The notes below the pieces were generated by a model. The model was not told the DNA's origin, made no database searches, and saw nothing but the letters and a program-made list of their open reading frames with translations. Below are positions 1 through 8,923 of a DNA stretch of 64,000 nucleotides, one piece after another. Positions within the stretch are counted from its first letter, which is position 1. Each line of letters starts with the position of its first letter. A program made the position numbers and the translations under genes. This stretch comes from Legionella sp. PATHC032 (GTDB lineage: Bacteria; Pseudomonadota; Gammaproteobacteria; Legionellales; Legionellaceae), in the NCBI RefSeq assembly GCF_026191185.1, contig NZ_JAPHOV010000001.1, forward strand, positions 2,971,001 through 3,035,000, in the 5' to 3' direction.

Positions 1-1
1 A

Positions 2-652
2 GCCAGTGTTTTAGTCGGTGATTATCTTTTTACCCAATCCGTACAATTAATGGTAGAAGTTGGTATCACAGAAATTCTCAATCTACTAGCGGATACCTCT
101 CACCAAATTACCTGTGGTGAAGTCAAACAACTTGCCAATCGCCATAATCCTGCCCTTAATCTTGATGACTACTTTGATGTAATCCGGGCCAAAACAGCAC
201 TTTTATTTGCTGCCGCTGCCTGCATAGGTCCTATCCTCACTAATGCACCTATTGAGGTTCAAAATAGTTTATACACTTACGGTTTACACTTGGGAAATGC
301 CTTTCAATTGATTGATGATGCCTTGGATTATTGCTCAGATGCTGCTACTTTAGGTAAAAACATTGGTGACGATTTAGCTGATGGGAAAGCTACTTTACCA
401 CTGATTCACGCATTACAACATGGTAATGCAACTCAACAACAGCAAATAAGAGAAAGTTTAATGGAAGGTAGCCTAAATTACTTGCCTGAGATTTTAATTG
501 CTATTGAACAAACCAAAGCCATACCGTTTACAAAACAAATTGCTGCCCAAGAGGTAGACTCAGCTCTATCTGCCCTGGAAATACTGCCTGATTCTGTTTA
601 TAAAGAGGCTTTAGTTGATCTGGCTAAATTTGCCTTGGAAAGGAACTATTAA
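2..652 (+). CDS. ispB: Octaprenyl diphosphate synthase, 3' part (starts before the window)
   Basis: This is the C-terminal 216 residues of a trans-polyprenyl diphosphate synthase; the reading frame is open from base 2, so the start lies outside the window. The enzyme condenses isopentenyl diphosphate onto an allylic primer to build the ubiquinone side chain. The second aspartate-rich motif, DDALD, is seen at residues 105-109 of the visible part, followed by GDDLADGKATLPL, the usual helix after it. The first aspartate-rich motif would lie upstream and is not visible. The choice of octaprenyl rather than another chain length is by family resemblance only. Confidence 0.88.
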   Translation, partial: ASVLVGDYLFTQSVQLMVEVGITEILNLLADTSHQITCGEVKQLANRHNPALNLDDYFDVIRAKTALLFAAAACIGPILTNAPIEVQNSLYTYGLHLGNAFQLIDDALDYCSDAATLGKNIGDDLADGKATLPLIHALQHGNATQQQQIRESLMEGSLNYLPEILIAIEQTKAIPFTKQIAAQEVDSALSALEILPDSVYKEALVDLAKFALERNY

Positions 653-667
653 CCTGATAATTGCTAA

Positions 668-883
668 TTATGCGATCGATTGATAATAATCCGGGGGGGT
701 ACGGCATTTAAAGCAGGCCGTTTTGCAATTAGTCCCTCCTTGACACTTCCTTATTGCACCTTTCCTAACCCATAAATCCAGCATAGGTTGCAATGCGGTC
801 AGATCCAAATGAAATTCCCTGCTCAACTGTTGAGTGCTTACTACCCCTTCCCGATGAATAAAATCACGTATTTGTAGCAGCAT
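668..883 (-). CDS. feoC: FeoC-like [Fe-S]-dependent regulator of ferrous iron transport
   Basis: A 71-residue protein with an N-terminal winged-helix-like segment (MLLQIRDFI, then VSTQQLSREF) and four cysteines at 47, 53, 57 and 60. This matches the FeoC family, small proteins that bind an iron-sulphur cluster and modulate FeoB stability or transcription. It overlaps the end of feoB by 20 bases. An in-frame ATG 18 bases upstream also exists, but the run GGGGAGG between the two ATGs is an excellent ribosome site for the second, so I place the start at 883. The cysteine spacing (5, 3, 2 residues between) differs a little from the enterobacterial protein. Role by family; function here untested. 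Confidence 0.75.
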   Translation of the reverse strand: MLLQIRDFIHREGVVSTQQLSREFHLDLTALQPMLDLWVRKGAIRKCQGGTNCKTACFKCRTPPDYYQSIA

Positions 884-3116
884 TTTGCCTCCCCATATCA
901 TACTGGCTGTAACGAAATACAGCTAAAACAAAAAGCAGGCTCAGTGACATAGCCAAAATCCAGGCCATGCTTTGTTGAGGATGCTCCAGAAATTTAGCAC
1001 CTTGATAAAAAACAACGGAAGTGGTGTAAGCCACGACAAATGACCAAATAATGGAAGTCCACATAAACCGCCTGTTTGCCTCCTGGCGAATCACTGCCAT
1101 AGTCGAAACACAAGGGATATAAAGCAAGACGAAAAGCAAATAAGCATAGGCTCCTATAGCGCCATCAAAACGTTGTGACATAATGCCATAGACAGATTGA
1201 GATAACTCACTATCAGCCGCGCTGGCAGAAACAGGATTCCACAACGCAGAACCTAATTCAGACAAATTGGCAGGAATAGACCCAAAAGCGGCTTTGATGC
1301 CACCCCAAAAATCAAAATGAGCAGCGGCTATTTCTCCCACATGACCTACTTGGGCATAAAGTGAGTTTAAGGTACCAACCACTACCTCTTTAGCCAGCAT
1401 GCCAGTTAATAAACCGACAGTCGCGGGCCAGTTGTCTTGATGAATCCCCATTGGAGCAAATAATGGGGTAATCCACTGACCTATTATTGACAATAAAGAA
1501 TCCGTGTTGGCTTCTCCGGAGCTAATTCCTCCTCCCCAAGTAATAGCATTCAATCCTCCCAGAATCACACAAATGGGAATAATGAGCTTACCTGCACGAT
1601 AAACAAAAAATCGTAATCGCATGGAGGTTTCTTTAAGCAATCTTCTGAGTGAAGGTCTATGATAAGCGGGTAACTCCAAAATCAAAGGGGAGGCATGTCC
1701 CTTCAACGTGGTTTTCCGTAAAATAAACCCGGTAAATACTGCCATTAAAATGCCAATTAAATATAAGGAAAAAACAATATTATGCCCGCCAGAGGGGAAA
1801 AAAGCCGCGACAAATACTGCATAAATAGCCAATCGGGCACTGCAAGACATAAATGGACTCATCATCACAGTTAATAATCGATCGCGCTCCGAATCCAGGG
1901 TTCGTGCTGCCATAATAGCAGGAACATTACATCCAAAACCTACAATCATGGGTACAAAGGATTTTCCTGGTAATCCCATGGCTCGCATCGCTTTATCAAC
2001 GACAAAAGCAGCTCTTGCCATATAGCCTGAAGTTTCCAACAAAGACAAAAAGAAAAACATGGCAGCAATAACAGGGATAAAAGTAATAGTGGTATTAATT
2101 CCCTTGCCTACCCCATTGGCTAAAAGCGCGATTACCCAATTTGGTGCATGGAGTTGTTGCAACAACCAACCACTACCCTGAACAAAGATAGTGTCTGTAC
2201 TAATATCAAAAAAATCCTGGAATGCCCCCCCAATGTTAATAGCAAACAAAAACATCAAATACATCATCGCAAAAAAGATAGGCAAGGCTAAAAAACGATG
2301 CAAAACAAGCTTATCCAGTTTCGCAGTGAAATGCTCGCTGGCATCACTACTCTTTTTTTGAACCAAGGTGACAATTTCATGAATTTTTTGATAGCGGGCG
2401 TCCGCCAATAACACATCAAGATTTTGATCTGTTTCTTTAAGCTTTATAAGATTCTCGGTAAGAGTTTTATCTCCTGTCAAAGTATCTCCTTCTGCAATCC
2501 TGCGAGAGAAATAATAGGCAAGCGAATTGTTATACCCTTCTGAGAGCAAACAATTTTCCAGGTCATCCAAAGCATGTTGCGCAACAACAGATAAAGAAAG
2601 TTTTAAAGGTTTGTTCTGTTGGGAGCAATGAAGCAATGATTGCTGAAGTGCCAGAATACCAATGTTTTTATGGGCCTGAATTGGAATAACAGAACATCCT
2701 AACAAATCCTCGAGTTTCTTTATATCAATAGAAATACCCCGTTGCCCGGCAATATCCATCATATTAAGCGCTACAATAACGGGCTTACCTAACTCAAAGA
2801 GTTGGCTGGTTAAATACAAATGTCTTTCAAGATGACAAGCATCTATAACATTAATGATACAATCGTATTCCAAATCAACAACAGACTGGGCAGCAATTTG
2901 CTCATCCTTGCTTATTCCTTCAGCATTCGCAACCAGCGAATAGACACCAGGCAAATCAGTGATTTCAATTAAATGTTCGCCAAATAAAAATTCACCTGTT
3001 TTTTTCTCAACAGTTACTCCGGGCCAGTTCCCTACTCGTTGATTGGCATTGGTCAAGGCATTGAATAAGGTGGTTTTACCACAATTGGGATTTCCTATTA
3101 ATAGAGCATGAGTCAT
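864..3116 (-). CDS. feoB: Ferrous iron transport protein B
   Basis: Inner-membrane Fe(II) transporter of 750 residues. The N-terminal cytoplasmic G domain shows P-loop GNPNCGKT (8-15), DLPG (54-57) and NMMD (118-121, the guanine-specificity motif). A linker is followed by a polytopic membrane domain with the two Gate regions, including VPMIVGFGCNVPAIMAAR. Length is normal for the family. The start overlaps the feoA stop by four bases (ATGA), so feoA-feoB-feoC is one operon with coupled translation. In Legionella FeoB supports growth in low iron and inside host cells; that is family and genus knowledge, not seen here. Nothing in the sequence looks damaged. Confidence 0.97.
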   Translation of the reverse strand: MTHALLIGNPNCGKTTLFNALTNANQRVGNWPGVTVEKKTGEFLFGEHLIEITDLPGVYSLVANAEGISKDEQIAAQSVVDLEYDCIINVIDACHLERHLYLTSQLFELGKPVIVALNMMDIAGQRGISIDIKKLEDLLGCSVIPIQAHKNIGILALQQSLLHCSQQNKPLKLSLSVVAQHALDDLENCLLSEGYNNSLAYYFSRRIAEGDTLTGDKTLTENLIKLKETDQNLDVLLADARYQKIHEIVTLVQKKSSDASEHFTAKLDKLVLHRFLALPIFFAMMYLMFLFAINIGGAFQDFFDISTDTIFVQGSGWLLQQLHAPNWVIALLANGVGKGINTTITFIPVIAAMFFFLSLLETSGYMARAAFVVDKAMRAMGLPGKSFVPMIVGFGCNVPAIMAARTLDSERDRLLTVMMSPFMSCSARLAIYAVFVAAFFPSGGHNIVFSLYLIGILMAVFTGFILRKTTLKGHASPLILELPAYHRPSLRRLLKETSMRLRFFVYRAGKLIIPICVILGGLNAITWGGGISSGEANTDSLLSIIGQWITPLFAPMGIHQDNWPATVGLLTGMLAKEVVVGTLNSLYAQVGHVGEIAAAHFDFWGGIKAAFGSIPANLSELGSALWNPVSASAADSELSQSVYGIMSQRFDGAIGAYAYLLFVLLYIPCVSTMAVIRQEANRRFMWTSIIWSFVVAYTTSVVFYQGAKFLEHPQQSMAWILAMSLSLLFVLAVFRYSQYDMGRQNAATNT

Positions 3117-3340
3117 AGGTGCTCCAACACTAATTGACTCGCTTCATCTTTGCGCAAAGTTAAAAATGTTCCTCTTACTTCAATTTCTACAGGACACCCT
3201 AATGGCGCCATTCTGACTACAGAAAACTCTATTCCACAAGTAATACCCAAGGATAAAAGCCTGCGTCGATACTGCGTATCAGTCGTACCAAAACTGACCA
3301 ATCGCACTTTATCCCCTTGTTTTAATTCACTAATCTGCAT
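3113..3340 (-). CDS. feoA: Ferrous iron transport protein A
   Basis: A 75-residue SH3-like FeoA protein; the typical lines RRRLLSLGITCGIEF and APLGCPVEIEVRG are present. FeoA is a cytoplasmic partner needed for FeoB-dependent iron uptake. It is the first gene of the feoABC operon and ends in a four-base overlap with feoB. A Fur-box-like palindrome lies 48-66 bases upstream of its start, which predicts repression when iron is plentiful. Confidence 0.93.
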   Translation of the reverse strand: MQISELKQGDKVRLVSFGTTDTQYRRRLLSLGITCGIEFSVVRMAPLGCPVEIEVRGTFLTLRKDEASQLVLEHL

Positions 3341-3387
3341 AATATGTAAGCAATAAGGTAATTCATTTAATTAATTTTAACACAAAC

Positions 3388-3406
3388 GATATCGAGAATC
3401 ATTCTC
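3388..3406 (-). promoter_or_regulatory. Fur box upstream of feoA
   Basis: The 19 bases gatatcgagaatcattctc match the classical Fur consensus GATAATGATAATCATTATC at 15 of 19 positions, with the central GAxAATCATT core intact. It sits between zapE and feoA, in front of the feo operon. Strand is nominal because the site is palindromic. Consensus match is seen; Fur binding is inferred. Confidence 0.75.
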
Positions 3407-3428
3407 AATTAAGAAATTTTATACCACA

Positions 3429-4520
3429 TTACAGCATTTCTTTTACCAAACGCCGAGGATGACGACTCAAATAATCGACCGATTGCATTTCAATTAGGCG
3501 GCTCAACGTTCTTTTAAAGGTTTCCTTCATTTCACCTTTGACGTACAACTCTTCTGCAGGAACATCCGCTGAGATAATGAGCTTAATCCCCCTATCATAC
3601 ATAACATCTATAAAATGAATAAACATAATCGCTTGTGCTGTGTGGCTCTCGGTAAGCTTATAAACACCACTTAGGAAGACATTATCAAAGCGGTCAGCAA
3701 TTTCTAAATAATCCAATTGGCTACGCGGAAAATTACAAATCACGTCAAAAGCAAACCAAATGGACCGCGCGCCGTATTTAACATAAGGAATATCCCGATT
3801 TTGTACTGTTATAAAACCCTTCCTGTCTTCTTCTTGGTTTATTGCAGCAAACTGTTTTTCCATCGCTTCTTGTGTTTGCTCGTTTAAAGGATAAAAATAA
3901 GCCTCTAATAAGGGTTGTCGTCCTAAACGATAATCTCGTTTTTGATTAAGATTCAGAACCTCACAATTTTTTTTAATAATCTCGATAGCCGGAATAAATC
4001 GTTCTCTATGTACCCCATTTAAATACAATTCATCCGGGTGAGTATTCGAAGAGATAACTAAAACAACACCGTATTGATGTAGTGCTTGTAATAATTCAGC
4101 CAAAATCATTGCATAAGCGACATCATGAACCAAAAATTCATCAAAACACAGTAAGCGAATGGATTTGGCCATTTCTTTGGCGATATACTGCAACGGATTT
4201 TTCTTGCCTTGCAATCGCCTTAATTGAGCGTCAATTTGCTGCATAAAATGATGAAAATGAAATCTCGCCTTTTTTTCTTCATCAATATGCTGATAAAACA
4301 AATCCACCAAATAAGTCTTGCCAACTCCTACAGGACCGTAGATATAAAGCCCTTTAATGGGGTGTTTCTTTCCCCAGGGAAACCAAGAGCCATTCTTTTT
4401 CTGTAAATCCTCAGCTAGCCTTTGCATGTGCTCAAGGATTTCTCTCTGCCCCGGATCGCTGTCTATTTCACCCCTTTGAATGGCGGCTTTATACTGCTCA
4501 ATCAAATTCATGACAGGCAA
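3429..4520 (-). CDS. zapE: Cell division protein ZapE (AFG1-like ATPase)
   Basis: A 363-residue AFG1/ZapE family P-loop ATPase. Walker A is GPVGVGKT (62-69) and Walker B is LLCFDEF (123-129). ZapE acts at the cytokinetic ring in Gammaproteobacteria, where it affects Z-ring stability under stress; the mitochondrial relative AFG1/LACE1 works on membrane protein turnover. It overlaps the preceding hydrolase gene by 13 bases, so the two are probably co-transcribed. Starts at residue 1 or at Met4 are both possible. Length and motifs are normal. Confidence 0.9.
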   Translation of the reverse strand: MPVMNLIEQYKAAIQRGEIDSDPGQREILEHMQRLAEDLQKKNGSWFPWGKKHPIKGLYIYGPVGVGKTYLVDLFYQHIDEEKKARFHFHHFMQQIDAQLRRLQGKKNPLQYIAKEMAKSIRLLCFDEFLVHDVAYAMILAELLQALHQYGVVLVISSNTHPDELYLNGVHRERFIPAIEIIKKNCEVLNLNQKRDYRLGRQPLLEAYFYPLNEQTQEAMEKQFAAINQEEDRKGFITVQNRDIPYVKYGARSIWFAFDVICNFPRSQLDYLEIADRFDNVFLSGVYKLTESHTAQAIMFIHFIDVMYDRGIKLIISADVPAEELYVKGEMKETFKRTLSRLIEMQSVDYLSRHPRRLVKEML

Positions 4521-5170
4521 ACCTGATCACGAACAACATCCATCAATTTTTCTTTTAATATTAATAACTTACCATGAAAAAAATGACCTGTTTCAACAAA
4601 CTCAATGACCGGCAATACTGGCGATGCTTGCCTCGCAAATTCACTCACCAATTCAAATGGAACCACCTCATCTTCTTTGCCTTGTATAATAAGCCAGGGA
4701 TGAGGAGCGGGTTCAAATTCTTTGTAATGATAATGATGCACGGGTGGCGCAATCGTGATTAAAAGAGCATGCTCACAATGAGATGCTGCTCTATAAGCCA
4801 CATAAGATCCAAAAGAAAAACCTGCAAAAATATTTTTGGCTTGCGGTTGTTCAGCGTGCCATTGCCTGACAAGATGGCACATATCTGCACTCTCGCCAAT
4901 ACCGTTATCATAATGGCCTCCCGATTGCCCTACGCCTCTGAAATTAAAGCGTACTGAAGGAATACGTAATTCTTTAAAGGTTCTGGCCATCGTAGTAACT
5001 ACTTTGTTATTCATTGTCCCACCTTGTAATGAATGTGGATGACCAAGAAAAGCGACATAACGAGTATCTGCTTCTTCAGGAACAGTCAGTACAACTTCCA
5101 TTGGACCAGCTAATCCTTCAAGCATTAATCCATGCTCTCCTGGGGTATTTAATTTGTCGGTAAATAGCAT
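4508..5170 (-). CDS. Alpha/beta hydrolase of the KynB/YfbR-like small serine hydrolase type
   Basis: A 220-residue alpha/beta hydrolase. The nucleophile elbow is GFSFG with Ser119; an acid in GKEDEVVP and a histidine in ETGHFFHG complete a plausible triad. The strand preceding the elbow, FNFRGVGQSGG, is typical of a family of bacterial proteins annotated only as alpha/beta hydrolase. Substrate unknown. An ATG 15 bases upstream (5185) is in frame, but AGGG lies five bases before the ATG at 5170 and nothing similar precedes the first, so I prefer 5170. The gene overlaps zapE, suggesting a two-gene unit divergent from panB. Confidence 0.8.
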   Translation of the reverse strand: MLFTDKLNTPGEHGLMLEGLAGPMEVVLTVPEEADTRYVAFLGHPHSLQGGTMNNKVVTTMARTFKELRIPSVRFNFRGVGQSGGHYDNGIGESADMCHLVRQWHAEQPQAKNIFAGFSFGSYVAYRAASHCEHALLITIAPPVHHYHYKEFEPAPHPWLIIQGKEDEVVPFELVSEFARQASPVLPVIEFVETGHFFHGKLLILKEKLMDVVRDQVCLS

Positions 5171-5253
5171 AACAACCCTGCCCATTTAAAGGTAATAACT
5201 CAGATCAATATAGATTTAACCAAAAGACTTAGGATATTATAGCAATGGATGCG

Positions 5254-5281
5254 TTGACCCCCAATAGACCTTTCGTATATC
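5254..5281 (+). promoter_or_regulatory. Candidate sigma70 promoter for the pan operon
   Basis: TTGACC (5254-5259) and TATATC (5276-5281) are separated by 16 bases, upstream of the panB leader ORF. The intergenic region is divergent, so a promoter is expected here. Only hexamer matching supports this one. Confidence 0.45.
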
Positions 5282-5335
5282 CGGTTTATTTTGTTGGCAG
5301 CGACTTTTATTGACCTTATGAGGAGGACTTGATCC

Positions 5336-5410
5336 ATGAGACAGGTACCTGTATTACCATCATTCTTATCCATTCCAGGCCAATTTCCCCATTCAGGGAG
5401 AGCAGCATGA
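5336..5410 (+). CDS. Putative 24-residue leader peptide coupled to panB
   Basis: An ATG at 5336 opens a frame of 24 codons that ends with TGA at 5408-5410, overlapping the panB ATG (5407-5409) as ATGA. A perfect AGGAGG lies at 5321-5326, nine bases before this ATG, and is the strongest ribosome site of the region. The peptide is rich in branched-chain residues and proline (VPVLP near the start, then FLSIP). The arrangement predicts translation of the leader and translational coupling to panB. Because pantoate derives from the valine precursor 2-oxoisovalerate, an amino-acid-sensing leader is conceivable, but I see no clear terminator/antiterminator pair, so coupling is the safer reading. Not a known annotated family. 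Confidence 0.5.
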   Translation: MRQVPVLPSFLSIPGQFPHSGRAA

Positions 5411-6195
5411 AAATCCATGATTTTAAGCTAAAAAAGCAAGAACAAAGTAAGATTTCCATGTTGACCTGTTATGATTACCCTTCAGCCTGCATAGTAGCAG
5501 AATCAAATATCGATTGTGTGCTAGTGGGTGACTCCGTAGCTATGACAATACACGGCCATCCTACAACCATCATGGCCACCATTGAAATGATGGAATTACA
5601 TACCCAAGCAGTAGCTCGAGGTTTAGGCAAACAGTTTTTGATTACTGACTTACCTTTTTTAGCGCATAAATCATCTCAAGTTCATACAATAGAAAACGTA
5701 AAAAGGCTGTTACAGGCTGGGGCTCATGCTGTCAAAATTGAAGGGGCTGATAAAGACACCTGCCAAACGATTTCCCATTTAGTTAACGCAGGAATTCCTG
5801 TTATGGGCCATATCGGTTTAACTCCTCAATCCATTCATCAATTAGGCGGTTATAAAGTCCAGGGAAAAAACAACGAGCAGGCAGAAACTCTATTAAAGCA
5901 GGCAGCCGCCCTGGAACAAGCAGGCTGCTTTGCGGCAGTCATTGAATGTGTTCCGCAGGGCTTGGCAAAAACAATTACCGACTCGTTGACTATTCCTACT
6001 ATAGGAATTGGTGCAGGCCCAGGAACCGATGGGCAAGTCCTTGTCTGGCACGACATGCTGGGTTTACAGACTTCATTTAATCCTAAATTTGTAAAGAAAT
6101 ATTTTAGAGCCAAAGACCATTTTATTGAAGCCTTAAACAGCTATGTCCAGCAAGTACAACAAATGCATTTCCCTGCTAATGAACATTCTTTTTAG
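5407..6195 (+). CDS. panB: 3-methyl-2-oxobutanoate hydroxymethyltransferase
   Basis: Ketopantoate hydroxymethyltransferase, 262 residues, first committed step of pantothenate (coenzyme A) synthesis: 2-oxoisovalerate plus methylene-tetrahydrofolate. The metal- and substrate-binding line [13 protein letters not shown] (Asp42) is present, as are AVKIEGAD with the conserved lysine and AVIECVP with the catalytic glutamate. The start at 5407 gives the normal family N-terminus ([10 protein letters not shown]) and is preceded by GGGAGAGC. An in-frame TTG at 5329 would add 26 residues unlike the family and sits only two bases from AGGAGG, so I reject it. panC follows after 11 bases. Confidence 0.95.
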   Translation: MKIHDFKLKKQEQSKISMLTCYDYPSACIVAESNIDCVLVGDSVAMTIHGHPTTIMATIEMMELHTQAVARGLGKQFLITDLPFLAHKSSQVHTIENVKRLLQAGAHAVKIEGADKDTCQTISHLVNAGIPVMGHIGLTPQSIHQLGGYKVQGKNNEQAETLLKQAAALEQAGCFAAVIECVPQGLAKTITDSLTIPTIGIGAGPGTDGQVLVWHDMLGLQTSFNPKFVKKYFRAKDHFIEALNSYVQQVQQMHFPANEHSF

Positions 6196-6206
6196 GAAAA
6201 ATATCC

Positions 6207-6965
6207 ATGCAAATTTTTCACAATTTAAATGAGTGGATTCGCTTTAGAAATACCCTGTCTCCTGATTTATACCTGGGATTTGCTCCAACCATGGGTAACT
6301 TGCATTCTGGACATGCTTCATTGTTTTTAGCCAGTAGTAAAGAAAATCACTATACTGTCTCCAGTTTGTTTGTTAACCCGACCCAATTTAATAACCCCGA
6401 TGATTACACTCATTATCCACGCACACTCGATGCTGATCTCGAATTAATGACGCAGAATGGGGTTGATTTTTGTATACTCCCCAATGAAAATGAGATCTAT
6501 GCTGACGGCTATGCTTATCAAGTTCAAGAAAATCAGCTGGGGCAATTGATGGAGGGAAAACACCGACCGGGGCATTTTAACGGAGTCCTGACCATCGTCA
6601 TGAAACTCTTTAATTTGGTCAAACCAACCCGTGCCTATTTTGGTGAAAAAGATTACCAACAACTGTTATTAATTCAAGGAATGGTAAAAGCATTGTTCAT
6701 GGATATTGAAATCAAATCTTGCCCCACAGTAAGAGAAAAAAGTGGCCTGGCCTGCAGCTCACGCAATAACAGGCTTAATCCAAGCCAAAGAGAAATCGCT
6801 GATGAATTTGCAAAAATATTTCATCAAAACAAATCCCCTGCCATGATAAGCAAAGAATTGGAAGCGCTTGGAATCACTGTAGAATATATTGAAGAATTCC
6901 AGGGCAGACGATTTGCTGCAGTAAAAATTGGCGATATCCGTCTCATTGATAATTATTTGCTATGA
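6207..6965 (+). CDS. panC: Pantothenate synthetase (pantoate--beta-alanine ligase)
   Basis: ATP-dependent ligase joining pantoate and beta-alanine. The nucleotidyltransferase motif [10 protein letters not shown] is at 27-36 (His33 and His36), and the line [12 protein letters not shown] carries the flexible KMSKS-like loop. At 252 residues it is about 30 shorter than many homologues, the shortfall being in the C-terminal dimerisation region. It lies 11 bases after panB and shares ATGA with the following ATPase gene, so the three form one transcription unit. No aspartate decarboxylase gene (panD) is visible here. Confidence 0.95.
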   Translation: MQIFHNLNEWIRFRNTLSPDLYLGFAPTMGNLHSGHASLFLASSKENHYTVSSLFVNPTQFNNPDDYTHYPRTLDADLELMTQNGVDFCILPNENEIYADGYAYQVQENQLGQLMEGKHRPGHFNGVLTIVMKLFNLVKPTRAYFGEKDYQQLLLIQGMVKALFMDIEIKSCPTVREKSGLACSSRNNRLNPSQREIADEFAKIFHQNKSPAMISKELEALGITVEYIEEFQGRRFAAVKIGDIRLIDNYLL

Positions 6966-7495
6966 TACAAACCAATTGGTGCGTGATAACAGGTGGACCT
7001 TCCTCAGGGAAAACCACTTTAATTAATCATTTGGCAGAGTTGGGATACAAAACTGCGCCAGAAATAGCCAGATTTTATATCAACCAGCTTCTGTCTCACG
7101 ATAAAAAAACTCTACAAGAAGTAAAACACGACATCCTTTGGTTACAAAGAAAAATTCTCAATATCATGTTAAGACGAGAAAGAAATCTGCCTAAGGACGA
7201 CTTAATTTTTTTTGACCGTGGCACCCCGGATAGTATTGGTTATTTTCGTTTTCATCGTTTAGATGAGGCTCATGTGGTTAGAGCTTGTCAGTATTTACGC
7301 TATAAAAAAATTTTTTTCTGTCATCCCTTACCTGTTGTCCCAGATACTATAAGAGATGAGGATGATGTCACCGCAAAGAAAATTAGCGATTGCATTTATA
7401 ATGCGTATGCTGGTCTTAACTACCCTGTCATAGAGCTGCCAGCAACCTCAATAAAAGAACGCATGGAAATAATTTTATCGCACATTGATACCTAG
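6962..7495 (+). CDS. P-loop AAA-type ATPase/kinase-like protein
   Basis: A 177-residue single-domain P-loop protein. Walker A GGPSSGKT is at 11-18; the segments [26 protein letters not shown] and the C-terminal helices match the AAA_28 / NadR-C-like group of small nucleotide-binding proteins. No substrate can be deduced. It overlaps the panC stop by four bases (ATGA), which suggests co-expression with the pantothenate genes and perhaps a metabolite-kinase role, but this is context inference only. Confidence 0.75.
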   Translation: MIQTNWCVITGGPSSGKTTLINHLAELGYKTAPEIARFYINQLLSHDKKTLQEVKHDILWLQRKILNIMLRRERNLPKDDLIFFDRGTPDSIGYFRFHRLDEAHVVRACQYLRYKKIFFCHPLPVVPDTIRDEDDVTAKKISDCIYNAYAGLNYPVIELPATSIKERMEIILSHIDT

Positions 7496-7521
7496 ACAGA
7501 CAAACCTGCTCTAGGTTTTAT
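7490..7521 (+). terminator. Hairpin terminator between the pan operon and the biotin carboxylase gene
   Basis: Arms acctag (7490-7495) and ctaggt (7511-7516), with an alternative aacct/aggtt pairing inside, are followed on the plus strand by TTTTATT. It overlaps the stop codons of both converging genes. Stem is short, so strength is uncertain. Confidence 0.45.
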
Positions 7522-8923
7522 TCAAAGCGATTGCCGCAGCAATAACCGCTGCCTTGTGTTGAGGCAAGGATTTATTTGAATACCGTAACCATTCCGGATG
7601 TGCATCCACTAAGCCGTTATTGAATAAGCCTTTCTGGAACTCTTCCGACTTTATCATTTCAAGATAATAAGGAATGGTAGTTTTTACTCCAAACATGCGC
7701 ATTTCCTCAAGAGCTCGATGCGCCCGTCTAAGAACGGATGGCCAATCAAGCGCCCATACGGTCAGTTTGGCACACAAGGAATCATAATCAGGCGGAATCT
7801 GGTAACCAGTATAGATTGCGCTGTCTGTCCTAACACCAGATCCTCCGAGCGCATAATATCGGGTAATCCTTCCAAAACCAGGCAAAAAATCGTTTTGAGG
7901 GTCTTCTGCATTAATACGAAATTCGATAGCAAAACCATTGTATTTAATTTGATCTTGAGAGAGGGAAAGACGCTCACCTGCTGCAATTCGAATTTGCTCC
8001 TGGACTAAATCAATGCCGGTAATTTGCTCTGTAATTGGATGTTCAACTTGTAAACGAGTGTTCATCTCCATGAAGTAGGGTTGATTATTTTTATCCAAAA
8101 TAAATTCAACAGTACCAGCATTGGTATACCCTACCTCCTTGGCTGCCTTGACTGCGTATTCCAAAAGTACTTTACGCGTAACCTCATCCAGCTGGGGAAA
8201 GGCGCTATTTCAACCAGTTTCTGATGCCGTCTTTGTATTGAACAATCCCGTTCAAATAAATGAAGTACTGTCCCATAATGATCCGCTAAAATTTGTACTT
8301 CGATATGACGTGGATTCGCTATGTATTTTTCCATGTAGACATGCGAATCTCCAAATGATTTTCCGCTTCAGATTGCACACGGGCAAATTGTTGTTTTATC
8401 TGACTGGCATCATGACATAACCTTATTCCTCTACCGCCCCCTCCAAAAGTCGCTTTAAGCATTACAGGATACCCCAGAGTTTCTGCACAATATAAAGCGT
8501 CCTCGATGGTTTCCAAATTCCTTTTGCTTCCTGGTATGGTGGGAACCCCTGCTTTTATCATCGCTTCTCTTACTGCAATCTTGGAGCCCATGGTGGCTAT
8601 CACTGAAGCAGAGGGCCAATAAAAATGATACCCGCCTTGTTGCAATCCTCGGCAAATTCCGTATTTTCAGATAAAAAACCATACCCGGGATGAATGGCTT
8701 CACAACCTGCCACCTTGGCACACTCAATAATGCGCCGTCCGTTAAGATAAGCTTCCAGAGGTTTTTTACTCAAGCAGTGGGAATGAGAAGCTCTCCTTAC
8801 ATGCAAGGCAAATCTATCCACCTCACTGTGAATAGTGACTGCTGCTATCCCCATCTCCTTGCAAGCTCGTACAATTCTCAGTGCTATCTCACCGCGATTA
8901 GCCACCAGAATTTTTTTAAACAT
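7511..8923 (-). pseudogene. Biotin carboxylase / pyruvate carboxylase subunit A, interrupted by three frameshifts
   Basis: Read across frames, this is a full-length (about 471 codons) ATP-dependent biotin carboxylase, the AccC/PycA type that carboxylates biotin on a carrier protein. Family lines are well kept: [54 protein letters not shown]. The minus-strand frame changes three times, each time by one missing base: near 8612-8615 (within gggcc, at FIGP/SAS), at 8353-8355 (aaa, where one more A would restore [13 protein letters not shown]) and at 8194-8200 (gggg, at IAPFP/QLDE). Together they net three bases. All fall in homopolymers, so sequencing error is a real alternative to pseudogenisation. 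No carboxyltransferase or biotin carrier gene lies nearby. Confidence 0.85.

Noticed and set aside
5329..5406. N-terminal extension of panB from an in-frame TTG
   Set aside because: The TTG is two bases from AGGAGG, too close to be used, and the added residues do not resemble PanB; the ATG at 5407 gives the family start.
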